From: Chloroflexota bacterium
GTDB taxonomy: Bacteria; Chloroflexota; Limnocylindria; Limnocylindrales; CSP1-4
Direction: 5' to 3'
Length of the DNA: 43,737 bases
NCBI GenBank assembly: GCA_003169735.1
Contig: PNAP01000007.1
Location: 1 to 43,737 of the forward strand
The first letter of the stretch is position 1. The number at the start of each line of letters is the position of its first letter. A program made the translations under genes and the position numbers. Positions 35,012 through 42,666 of the stretch are shown here, in pieces. A model generated the notes under the pieces. It saw only the letters and a list, made by a program, of their open reading frames with translations, was not told the origin of the DNA and did not search any database.

Positions 35012-38000
35012 TGCAGCTGATCGATGGGCAGGCGGTCTTCTCGGCCACGGACCTGGTCGGGTTCCTCTACTGCGAGCACCTGACCAACCTGGACCGCGCC
35101 GCGCTGGCAGGGCTCGTGACGCGGCCGATCCGCGACGATCCCGAGATCGACATCATCGCCAAGCGCGGCGATCGGCACGAGAAACGCTACCTGGCGGACC
35201 TGCGCGCGGCCGGCAAGCAGGTCACCGAGATCGAGAAGGACGGCTACGGCGCCGACCACATCGCTTCCCTGCGAGAGGCGGCCGCCGAAACCCTGACGGC
35301 CATCCGGCGCGGCGACGAGGTCATCTACCAGGCCACCTTCTTCGACGGCCGATGGCGCGGTCACGCCGACTTCCTGACGCGGGTGCCAACGCCCAGCGAT
35401 CTCGGCCCGTGGAGCTACGAGGTCGCCGACACGAAGCTGGCCCGGTCGGCAAAGGCGGGCGCGCTGCTCCAGATGTGCGTCTACTCGGACCTGCTGACGG
35501 CGGTCCAGCGCGTCCAGCCCGAGGAGATGGAGGTCGCGCTGGGCGGCAGTGCCCGCGCCATCGAACGGTTCCGCGTCAACGACTACATGGCCTATTACCG
35601 CTCGGTCAAAGCACGATTCGAGGCCGTCGTCCTCGCTTCAGGGCCGGCCGCTTTCCCGCCCGTCGGCACGTACCCCGAGCCGGTCGAGCATTGCGAGGTC
35701 TGCAAGTGGGCCATCGATTGCAAAGCTCGCCGGCACGTCGATCGGCACCTGTCGCTCGTGGCGGGCATCAGCCGCAAGCAACGGGTGGCGCTCGTCAAGC
35801 GCGACCCGCCGGTCGATACGGTCGAGGAACTCGCCGAGCTGCCCCTCCCCGTTCGCCCCAAGCTGGAGGGCACCACGGACCCGGCGACGACGCGCGTCCG
35901 CGAGCAGGCACGCCTCCAGGCGGAGGGGCGGCGCCTGGATCGCGTCCTCTTCGAGCTGCTCGATCCCATCGAGGCCGGTAAGGGCCTGGCTCTGCTGCCG
36001 CCGCCCTCAAAGGGAGACCTGTTCTTCGATATCGAAGGCGACCCGTTCGTCGAGGAGGGCGGATCGGACGGGCTGGAGTACCTCTTCGGCGTCATCGAGC
36101 CGGGCGACGGGCTCGGGCTCGACCCCGTCTTCCATGACCTCTGGGGGCTCGATCGGGCGGGCGAGAAGCAGGCATTCGAGCGTTTCCTCGACCTCGTCAT
36201 GGCTCGCCTGGAGAAGGATCCGAACCTTCACATCTACCACTACGCCGCGTACGAGCCGACCGCCGTCAAGAAGCTCATGGGCCGCCACGCGACGCGCGAG
36301 GAAGAGGTGGACCGGCTGTTGCGCGGCGGCGTCTTCGTGGACCTCTTCAGCGTCGTGCGCCAGGGCGTACGCGTCTCGCAGGAGAGCTACTCCATCAAGA
36401 AGATGGAGCCGCTCTATCACCTGGAACGCACCGTCCCGCTGCGCGACGCCGGCTCGAGCATCCTCAACTTCGAGCTGTGGCTGGACAGCGACGGCACGAA
36501 ACAGGAGCTGCTCGACCTGATCCGCGAGTACAACCGCGACGACTGCGTCTCCAACTGGAAGCTGCGCGACTGGCTCGAGGAGCAACGCGCGTCTGTCATT
36601 GCGAAGGGCGTCGAGGTCCCGCGGCCGGGGCCGCGCATCGGCGATGCACCCGCGCCGGTCACGGAGATCCAAGCCAGGGTCGATGCGCTGGTCGCACGTT
36701 TGACTGGCAGCGTGCCCATCGACCCAGATGACCGGACCGCGGACCAGCAGGCCACGTGGCTCTTGGCCCAATTGCTCGACTGGCACCGGCGGGAGGACAA
36801 GTCGACCTGGTGGGAATACTTCCACCGCCTCAACGAGCTGACCGACGAGGACCGCCTCGACGACGACGCCTGCATCGCCGGCCTGGTCTTCGATGGCCCT
36901 GGCGAGATCGCCCGAGGTCGCCAGGTTTACCGCTACCGATTCGAGCCCCAGGAGAACGACGTCGGGCCGCGCTCCAGCCTGACCGACCCGGCGACGGGCG
37001 AGTCGGCCGGCACGTTCGTCTCCATCGACCAGATCGCCGGCACCCTCGAGGTTCGGCGGGCAGTCGGCAGTGAGGTCCCGCACCCGACGAGCATCGTTCC
37101 GCTCGACTTCATCCCCAGCGACCAGCAGCGCGAGGCCCTGCTTCGGCTCGCCACGTGGGTCGCGGACAACGGGATCGATGCACCGGGGCGGTTCCGGGCG
37201 AGCCGCGATCTGCTGCTCCGGCGCGCGCCGCGCATCGGCCAGACCGACGGGGAGCGCCTCGCCCACGAGGGAGAGTCCGGCCTGGATGCCGCGCTCCGCC
37301 TGATCCTGCGTCTCGACGAATCGTGCCTCGCGATCCAGGGGCCGCCCGGCACGGGCAAGACGTTCACCGGCGCGCGGATGATCGTGGAGCTGGTGCGTGC
37401 CGGGAAGCGCGTCGGCATCACCGCCACGAGCCACAAAGTCATCGGGCTGCTGCTGGACGGCGTGTGCGCGGCCGCCGAGCAGCTCGGCGTGGAGGTCACG
37501 GCGATGCAGCGCGCCGACGACGAGGACCGCTGCTCCGCGACGATCGTGCGGCGCGCGGCCAACAACGCCGAGTTGCGTGACGCGCTCCGCCCGGGCGACG
37601 TGATGATCGGTGCCGGCACCTCGTGGGTCTGGTCGCGCGAGGAATTCGCCGAGACGGTCGATGTCCTGTTCATCGATGAAGCCGGCCAGATCTCGCTCAC
37701 CAACGTGCTCGCCGTCGCCCAGACGGCGAAGTCGATCGTCCTGCTCGGCGACCCCCGGCAGCTGGAGCAACCGCTCAAGGGGTCCCACCCGCCGGGGGCT
37801 GATCGGTCGGCCCTGGAACACCTGCTCGGTGAGCACCGGACGATGCCCGAGGACCGTGGCCTCTTCCTCGAGAAGACGTGGCGCCTGCACCCCGACCTGT
37901 GCGCGTTCACCTCCGAGGTCTTCTACGAGAGTCGGCTGGAGTCAGAAGCCGGAACGCTGAGCCAGGCACTGACGGGGTCGAGCGAGCTGTCCGGGACCGG

Positions 38001-38532
38001 CCTGCGCTGGGTCAAGGTCGACCATGTGGGCAACACCAACGTGTCGGTCGAGGAGGCCGAGGCTGTCGCCACCCTCGCGCGATCGCTCATCGGCACGCCC
38101 TGGACCGACCGGGATGGCCGCACCCGCCCCATCGGCTGGAGGGACATCCTCGTCGTCGCGCCATTCAACAAGCAGCGCGCCGCCATCGCCGAACTGATCC
38201 CCGAGGCCGCCGTCGGCACGGTCGATAAGTTCCAGGGCCAGCAGGCCGCCGTCGCGTTCTACTCGATGACCACGTCCTCGCCCGAGCTCGCCCCGCGCGG
38301 CATGGAGTTCCTCTACTCGCTGAACCGCCTCAACGTCGCCACTTCACGCGCCTTCTGCCTCGCGGTGATCGTCGCGAGCCCAGCACTGCTCAAGGTCCAA
38401 GCCCACTCCCCGAAGCAGATGCGACTCGCCAACGCGTTGTGCCGCGCGGCCGAGTTCGCGAGAGTTGAGGGCCGGGTCAATGACAAGGAGTACGGTCCCG
38501 CCGACCCTTCGCAAGCTGAGGCGCGAGGCTGA
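35011..38532 (+). CDS. Cas4-like nuclease, DEDD exonuclease and SF1 helicase fusion
   Basis: A 1173-residue protein of the TM0106/RecB-like nuclease plus AAA helicase family. N-terminal nuclease: Asp120 in GHADF, Asp140-x-Lys142 in VADTKLA, and a four-Cys set (C21, C228, C231, C237) like the Fe-S cluster of Cas4/AddB. Middle: an RNase H-fold exonuclease with DIE (Asp340, Glu342) and YNRDDC (Asp510, Asp511). C-terminal: Dna2/Upf1-like helicase with Walker A GPPGTGKTF (from Gly777), DEAGQ (from Asp889), GDPRQLEQP and a TVDKFQGQQA motif. The frame is open upstream to 33901, but that is antisense of the MFS gene; the ATG at 35011 begins the family similarity. Likely a DNA end-processing enzyme. 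Confidence 0.9.
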   Translation: MQLIDGQAVFSATDLVGFLYCEHLTNLDRAALAGLVTRPIRDDPEIDIIAKRGDRHEKRYLADLRAAGKQVTEIEKDGYGADHIASLREAAAETLTAIRRGDEVIYQATFFDGRWRGHADFLTRVPTPSDLGPWSYEVADTKLARSAKAGALLQMCVYSDLLTAVQRVQPEEMEVALGGSARAIERFRVNDYMAYYRSVKARFEAVVLASGPAAFPPVGTYPEPVEHCEVCKWAIDCKARRHVDRHLSLVAGISRKQRVALVKRDPPVDTVEELAELPLPVRPKLEGTTDPATTRVREQARLQAEGRRLDRVLFELLDPIEAGKGLALLPPPSKGDLFFDIEGDPFVEEGGSDGLEYLFGVIEPGDGLGLDPVFHDLWGLDRAGEKQAFERFLDLVMARLEKDPNLHIYHYAAYEPTAVKKLMGRHATREEEVDRLLRGGVFVDLFSVVRQGVRVSQESYSIKKMEPLYHLERTVPLRDAGSSILNFELWLDSDGTKQELLDLIREYNRDDCVSNWKLRDWLEEQRASVIAKGVEVPRPGPRIGDAPAPVTEIQARVDALVARLTGSVPIDPDDRTADQQATWLLAQLLDWHRREDKSTWWEYFHRLNELTDEDRLDDDACIAGLVFDGPGEIARGRQVYRYRFEPQENDVGPRSSLTDPATGESAGTFVSIDQIAGTLEVRRAVGSEVPHPTSIVPLDFIPSDQQREALLRLATWVADNGIDAPGRFRASRDLLLRRAPRIGQTDGERLAHEGESGLDAALRLILRLDESCLAIQGPPGTGKTFTGARMIVELVRAGKRVGITATSHKVIGLLLDGVCAAAEQLGVEVTAMQRADDEDRCSATIVRRAANNAELRDALRPGDVMIGAGTSWVWSREEFAETVDVLFIDEAGQISLTNVLAVAQTAKSIVLLGDPRQLEQPLKGSHPPGADRSALEHLLGEHRTMPEDRGLFLEKTWRLHPDLCAFTSEVFYESRLESEAGTLSQALTGSSELSGTGLRWVKVDHVGNTNVSVEEAEAVATLARSLIGTPWTDRDGRTRPIGWRDILVVAPFNKQRAAIAELIPEAAVGTVDKFQGQQAAVAFYSMTTSSPELAPRGMEFLYSLNRLNVATSRAFCLAVIVASPALLKVQAHSPKQMRLANALCRAAEFARVEGRVNDKEYGPADPSQAEARG

Positions 38533-38725
38533 CCAGACGCTCCGCGCGGCCCTCCGACATCGCCCCGGAGATGGGTCTTTACCGGCCGTTCTGGCACGCA
38601 ACGAAGCCGCACGTGCGGAGAGCCGCTACGAGGTTGCACTGATGCTCTGGGTTGCGGCGAATGGCGGGCCTCCCAAGGACGACAGCTTGCCGAACCCCCG
38701 AGGCGGCCCGCGGCGCCGTCTTTAG
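38480..38725 (+). CDS. Small hypothetical protein
   Basis: An 81-residue open frame that overlaps the last 53 nt of the helicase gene. The sequence is Arg-rich with an amphipathic helix (TLRKLRREADQTLRAALR) and a second helix (SRYEVALMLWVAANGG), ending in a basic PRRRL tail. The ATG at 38480 is used; GAGGG lies 11 nt upstream. No family is recognised. Coupling to the helicase is plausible. Confidence 0.4.
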   Translation: MTRSTVPPTLRKLRREADQTLRAALRHRPGDGSLPAVLARNEAARAESRYEVALMLWVAANGGPPKDDSLPNPRGGPRRRL

Positions 38726-38847
38726 CCACCCCCACAGCCCCTAAGCCCGCCGGGGTGCCCACAACACCTGCGTGACCCTCGGACCGTCTTCCGTGTGCGA
38801 TCCTTGCTCATCACAAGAACAGCCGCGACGGGCAGGGAGGAGACGAG

Positions 38848-39264
38848 ATGGCGAACGCCAGTTTCCATGCTCTCTGTGTAGCGCGGGCTGCTGAGAGACT
38901 TCAAACGACTCTCGCTCGGCAATCCCCGACCACCTACACGGCACCAGACGGCCGCAGGGTCGTCTGTCTCGTCTCGAAGAAGTACGGTTCCTGGATTGAG
39001 CGATTCTGGTTCGGTTTCCTGCCCAGCCAGAAAGCTGCGCTTGACGAATCAGAAGGCGGGTGGCTCGCGCTCGGCTGCGGCGATGCGAACAGGATCCTTC
39101 TTGTGCCGTGGGGCGACTTCGGTAGATGGTTGCCCACGATCGGCCAGACCAACCGAGAGGGGCGGCAGTATTGGCACATCAAGATAGCGAATGACAATGG
39201 CGCATGGACGCTCCGACGAATGACTGGCTCGTCCCCCGTGGACGTAAGCAAGTACCTCATCTAA
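38848..39264 (+). CDS. Hypothetical protein at the start of the low-GC island
   Basis: A 138-residue soluble protein with a strong SD (GGGAGGAGACGAG) before its ATG. The body has regularly placed aromatic residues: SWIERFWFGFLPSQ, GWLALGCGDANRILLVPW, FGRWLPTI and QYWHIKIAND, a pattern that suggests a compact binding domain and not chance coding. I do not recognise the family. It is AT-richer than its left neighbours and lies 21 nt before the ParB-domain gene, so the two are probably in one operon. Confidence 0.7.
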   Translation: MANASFHALCVARAAERLQTTLARQSPTTYTAPDGRRVVCLVSKKYGSWIERFWFGFLPSQKAALDESEGGWLALGCGDANRILLVPWGDFGRWLPTIGQTNREGRQYWHIKIANDNGAWTLRRMTGSSPVDVSKYLI

Positions 39265-39285
39265 GGCACCCTACGGGAGACTCAA

Positions 39286-40455
39286 ATGGAGACTCAGTCG
39301 CCGCAGTACCAGCCAGGTCATCCGGATCGCCCGGATACCGGCGGAACCGTCAGCTTGAGGCCAGAGAGCTTGGCGATCACGGCCCTGTATCTCGATCCAA
39401 ACAATCCTCGCTTTGCTGATCTCGATCAAATCAAGCCCGTCGCCGATGAGCACGTCGCCGACCCTGTGGTGCAAGACAGGGCCATGTCAAAGATCATGAA
39501 TCCTCGTTTTGAAGTCGAACAACTCAAAGAGAGCGTCGAGAGCATCGGCTTTCTGCCAATCGACCGCCTCGTTGTAGTTGAGCTTCCAGAGCAAGGGCGC
39601 TACAAGGTTGTGGAAGGCAATCGACGGCTTGCGGCCCTGAAGGCGCTGTACTCAGAGCACGTTGCTCACGAGACTACGTTGGCGCCGCATGTCCTTGACA
39701 GCATTGCGACCGTCCCTGTTCTGGTCATCGACGCACCCGACAACCAGCTGCGCGATCACTATGCTCGGATATACCAAGGCGTGAGGCACTTGGCAAGTGT
39801 CCGATCATGGGGACCGTACCAACAGGCCCAGCTCGTGGGTCTGATGCTCGAGGAAGGCAAGAGCCTCCAGGACATCAAAGAAGTGCTCGGCATGTCCAAA
39901 CAGCGCATCACGTCGTTGCGAAGGGTCTACTACGCGATGGCCCAGATGCAGGAAGACGACGAGTACGCTGAGTATGTAAAGCCCAATCTCTTCAGCCATT
40001 TTGAAGAAGCGCTTGGGCGGCCCGACGTGAGGAAATGGCTGGAGTGGGATGACAATGGCTCCCGAGCCAATAGCAGTGAGCATCTATCACTTCTCTACTC
40101 GTGGATCGTCGGGCCCGAAGTCGATGGATCTCGCCTCGATCCCAAGGTCAACGATGCGAAGGACTTTCGCTTTCTGCCAGCGGTTCTAGGAAACGCTCGG
40201 CAATGGGCTCGCTTTCTGGAGGAGCCTCACCTTTCTCTTCGGGACGCTGCCCGAGGTGTGACGACAGCAGAGCCCGAGATCGATTGGCGCTCGCTTCTTG
40301 ATGGAAACTTAGCGACGCTCCGCAAAGTCCCTGCGGTCGAGATCGCACGTGCGACGGACAGCGACATCGAGCTTCTCGCCAGCGTCCGCTCGTTGTGTGA
40401 CGAACTCTTGGAAACCATCGACGACCGCCGGGCGCGACAAGTTGCTGACAGCTAG
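39286..40455 (+). CDS. ParB/Srx-domain protein
   Basis: A 389-residue protein. Residues about 25-150 form a ParB N-terminal/sulfiredoxin-like domain: ITALYLDPNNPRFADL, SIGFLPIDRLVVVELPE and the nucleotide-site motif EGNRRLAAL (from Glu110). A helical part with an HTH-like segment (KSLQDIKEVLGMSKQRITSL) follows, as in ParB partition proteins. No ParA is nearby, so partition is unlikely. Such domains also occur in plasmid and defence operons, where they bind or cut nucleic acid. Base composition is low: I count 27 G+C in 39481-39540. It overlaps the Mrr-type gene. Confidence 0.85.
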   Translation: METQSPQYQPGHPDRPDTGGTVSLRPESLAITALYLDPNNPRFADLDQIKPVADEHVADPVVQDRAMSKIMNPRFEVEQLKESVESIGFLPIDRLVVVELPEQGRYKVVEGNRRLAALKALYSEHVAHETTLAPHVLDSIATVPVLVIDAPDNQLRDHYARIYQGVRHLASVRSWGPYQQAQLVGLMLEEGKSLQDIKEVLGMSKQRITSLRRVYYAMAQMQEDDEYAEYVKPNLFSHFEEALGRPDVRKWLEWDDNGSRANSSEHLSLLYSWIVGPEVDGSRLDPKVNDAKDFRFLPAVLGNARQWARFLEEPHLSLRDAARGVTTAEPEIDWRSLLDGNLATLRKVPAVEIARATDSDIELLASVRSLCDELLETIDDRRARQVADS

Positions 40456-41329
40456 TCGTCCAACGACACGGGCAATATGCGAGCGTCTAATAGGCGAGTT
40501 TCCCCCCGAAACGGCCAGTAACGTCGAGCGCGCCATTGCTGCGGTCTATGCGGCAGAGCTCGGTCCCGTCGAGGCGGAGCTTCTAGCGGAGGATCAAGCA
40601 GAGAACGTTCTTGGCATGCTGGGCGCACTACCGGCGGCCGAGCTGCCCTTTACCATTGCCGGTTCAGCTCGCAACCGCCTCGTAGGCAAGAACGTGTCAC
40701 GACCGGGAGATCCTGCTAGCGTCAGCGAGATTAGGGCAAGATGGTCTTTGATCCCCGACATGCGCACGGCAATCTTCGAAATGGGACCGCAGCGATTTGA
40801 GCAATTGTGCGCCAAGCTCATGACTGCGTCTGGAGCTTTGGGAGCACGAGCGCTCGTGACTGCGGACGAGGGTGGGATCGACATATACGGGCGCCTCCCG
40901 GTTCGACTTCATAACCCTGCGGTTCCGACGGACCTTATTGAGACGACTTTCATTAGGAAGGATTTGCTCTTTTTCGGGCAATGCAAGTGCTACCGTGTGA
41001 CGGCCGCGATCGAACGAGGAGAAATGGACAAGTTCCATGCCCAAGCCTTGTCAGCTCTCGACAAGTACACCGAAAACACTCATCCGCCCAGTCATCACGT
41101 CCCTTATGACTTCTTTGTGCGGAACGAAACTTGTCTGCGCCTGTTCTTCACCACGGCTGACTTCTCGGGACCAGCAAGGACATCAGCTCGAGAGCGGGAC
41201 ATAGTCCTGATCGATGGCCGACAGATCGCCGAGCACCTCGTCTACCTTGGCGTTGGCATTAGCTCCTACGGCGGGACGTCACATGTTGACATCTCAGCGC
41301 TGCAGCTCTGGGCTACTGGGCTCTCGTAA
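40442..41329 (+). CDS. Mrr-type restriction endonuclease-like protein
   Basis: About 295 residues from the TTG at 40442, which overlaps the ParB-domain gene by 14 nt. The C-terminal two thirds match the Mrr catalytic domain: RFEQLCAKLMTASGALGA, Asp147 in DEGGIDIYGR, and Gln180-x-Lys182 in FFGQCKCYRV, the D...QxK version of the PD-(D/E)XK active site. The final IVLIDGRQIAEHLVYLGVGI is the usual Mrr ending. The first 120 residues are helical and unassigned. An earlier GTG at 40349 would add sequence lying wholly inside the ParB-domain gene, so I reject it. It probably cleaves DNA, perhaps with modified-base or damage specificity. Confidence 0.82.
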   Translation: MLTASRPTTRAICERLIGEFPPETASNVERAIAAVYAAELGPVEAELLAEDQAENVLGMLGALPAAELPFTIAGSARNRLVGKNVSRPGDPASVSEIRARWSLIPDMRTAIFEMGPQRFEQLCAKLMTASGALGARALVTADEGGIDIYGRLPVRLHNPAVPTDLIETTFIRKDLLFFGQCKCYRVTAAIERGEMDKFHAQALSALDKYTENTHPPSHHVPYDFFVRNETCLRLFFTTADFSGPARTSARERDIVLIDGRQIAEHLVYLGVGISSYGGTSHVDISALQLWATGLS

Positions 41330-41604
41330 CTCGGCGTACGGTGCCACGACCGCCTTGGCGGGACGGGCGGAGAGTTGAGTCATGCGATTGGACACACGTG
41401 CGGCGGGGTCGACTGAGCCATGGCGGTGCAACCGTCCAGGGGCCGAGCGTACCCATCTAAAGGTGACGGACGGGCCTATCCCCGATGCGGCCTGCGAACG
41501 GATGATGGTCGGACCGCGTCCGTGGAGGTATTCGAACGACTGCCGAGCCTGCGTCCCGTCCGACCATCGCCAGACTGCGTGTCGTCGCGCCGCCGCCCGC
41601 GGGT
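41330..41604. other. 275-nt gap after the Mrr-type gene
   Basis: Base composition returns to high GC here. Open frames run through it but show no recognisable protein. The reading frame of the archease-like gene is open upstream across part of this region, which may hold its lost N-terminus. Confidence 0.4.
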
Positions 41605-42015
41605 GTGGGCATCGAGGTCAACGCGGCCGACCCTCGCTCGCTCTTCGAGGAAGCTGCCCAGGCCGTCGCAGCGGTCGAGGCCGACATCGAGGGCGATCCG
41701 CCGGCGGCCGTCTGGGACACCATCTCGCTCGAGGCGGGCGATCTGCCGGCCCTCGCGTTCGCCTGGCTGAACAAGATCATCGGCCTGTCCGAGACCCATC
41801 ATGCCGTGCTGGTCGGGCTCTTCGTCGACCGTCTGAACCTCGCGCCGTCGGCCGACGATCGGGCGCGCTGGACGCTTCGGGCCAGGGCCGGCTTCCGAGC
41901 CTATGGCGGCCGTGATGTCCGACCCCGCTGCCACGTCAAGGCAGCCTCGCTCGAGGGCCTGACCGTCCGACAAGACCACGAAGCCTGGGTGCTGACGGCC
42001 AACCTCGAGACCTGA
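41605..42015 (+). CDS. Archease-like protein lacking the HTAD motif
   Basis: A 136-residue domain with archease pattern: GIEVNAADPRSLFEEAAQAV, LEAGDLPALAFAWLNKII and the C-terminal CHVKAASLEGLTV. Archease activates the RNA ligase RtcB and is usually about 140 residues beginning with a strand carrying HTAD, whose Asp binds metal. Here the corresponding position reads PPPAGVGIEV, with no HTAD upstream in frame, and no RtcB is in the window. The C-terminal metal Asp is also not evident (ending TANLET). It may be a non-canonical homologue or a decayed copy. The start could be the GTG at 41605 or an upstream rare codon. Confidence 0.65.
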   Translation: MGIEVNAADPRSLFEEAAQAVAAVEADIEGDPPAAVWDTISLEAGDLPALAFAWLNKIIGLSETHHAVLVGLFVDRLNLAPSADDRARWTLRARAGFRAYGGRDVRPRCHVKAASLEGLTVRQDHEAWVLTANLET

Positions 42016-42054
42016 ACGAGGTCGAGCCACTTAGCCAGCTTGATGGCTTGACGC

Positions 42055-42060
42055 TAAAGT
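42055..42060 (+). promoter_or_regulatory. -10 TAAAGT of the toxin-antitoxin operon
   Basis: TAAAGT ends 6 nt before the antitoxin ATG at 42067, as in other leaderless candidates here. Confidence 0.5.
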
Positions 42061-42066
42061 GGCGAG

Positions 42067-42330
42067 ATGAAGTTCACCGTTGCCCTCAAGGACGACAGCC
42101 TCTACGTATTCATGAAGATCGAGGCGGCGCGCACAGGCCGCTCCGTGAGGGACCTCGTCGAGGACGCCATCCGGGAATGGGTCGAGCGCCGCGAGGACGA
42201 GGAGGACGCGCGCGAGGCGACCGCGGCGATGGAGGAATACGAGCGAAAAGGCGGAGGCATCGAAATCGGAGAGTTCTTTCGGACACTGGCCGCCGAAGAG
42301 CGCGCGTCCTACGGCGAAGACGGGCCTTGA
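42067..42330 (+). CDS. Ribbon-helix-helix antitoxin
   Basis: An 87-residue protein: an N-terminal beta strand (KFTVALKDD), helix-turn-helix of RHH type (LYVFMKIEAARTGRSVRDLV, EDAIREWVERRE), then an acidic tail that would wrap the toxin (EEYERKGGGIEIGEFFRTL). It is followed by a RelE-type toxin gene with a 4-nt overlap. It likely represses its own promoter and neutralises the toxin. Confidence 0.85.
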   Translation: MKFTVALKDDSLYVFMKIEAARTGRSVRDLVEDAIREWVERREDEEDAREATAAMEEYERKGGGIEIGEFFRTLAAEERASYGEDGP

Positions 42331-42629
42331 GCGCTGATCTTCCCTATCGTGTCGTGATCCTCGCCCCAGCACAGCGAGTCATCCAGCGACTCTCGCTCAA
42401 AGACAGCACTCGCCTGCTCGGACCTATGTACGGCTTGGCCAGGGAACAGTTCCCCAAGGGCGCCGTCAAGGTCACGGGAACCGAGTTCTGGCGCATTCGG
42501 GTCGGCGATCTTCGGGTGGTCTACGCGATCGACGTCGCTCAACGGTTGATCGTGGTCCAGCGCGTGGCGCGACGGAACGAGGCAACCTATCGGCGGATCC
42601 GCGAAACGACCGACGTAATCGGCGGTTGA
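42327..42629 (+). CDS. RelE/ParE-superfamily toxin
   Basis: A 100-residue protein starting at a TTG that overlaps the antitoxin stop (TTGA). The fold is recognisable by YRVVILAPAQRVIQRL, KVTGTEFWRIRVGDLRVVYAI and IVVQRVARRNEATYRR, the usual RelE core and basic C-terminal strand-helix. RelE toxins cut mRNA on the ribosome; ParE members act on gyrase. The two cannot be separated by sequence here. The longer open frame from 42048 is a shadow of the antitoxin gene. Confidence 0.87.
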   Translation: MSADLPYRVVILAPAQRVIQRLSLKDSTRLLGPMYGLAREQFPKGAVKVTGTEFWRIRVGDLRVVYAIDVAQRLIVVQRVARRNEATYRRIRETTDVIGG

Positions 42630-42666
42630 GTCGCTGGTGAGTCAGCGATAAGCGGCCATCTCCAGG

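Noticed and set aside
40349-40441. Earlier GTG start for the Mrr-type gene
   Set aside because: The added residues lie wholly inside the ParB-domain gene and look like shadow coding; the TTG at 40442 gives a short overlap instead.
39286-40455. Chromosome-partition ParB
   Set aside because: No ParA, no parS-like repeats and a foreign composition; linkage to an Mrr-type nuclease fits a different role.
41382-41915. 177-codon open frame
   Set aside because: Shadow of the archease-like gene with Arg-rich translation; no recognisable domain.
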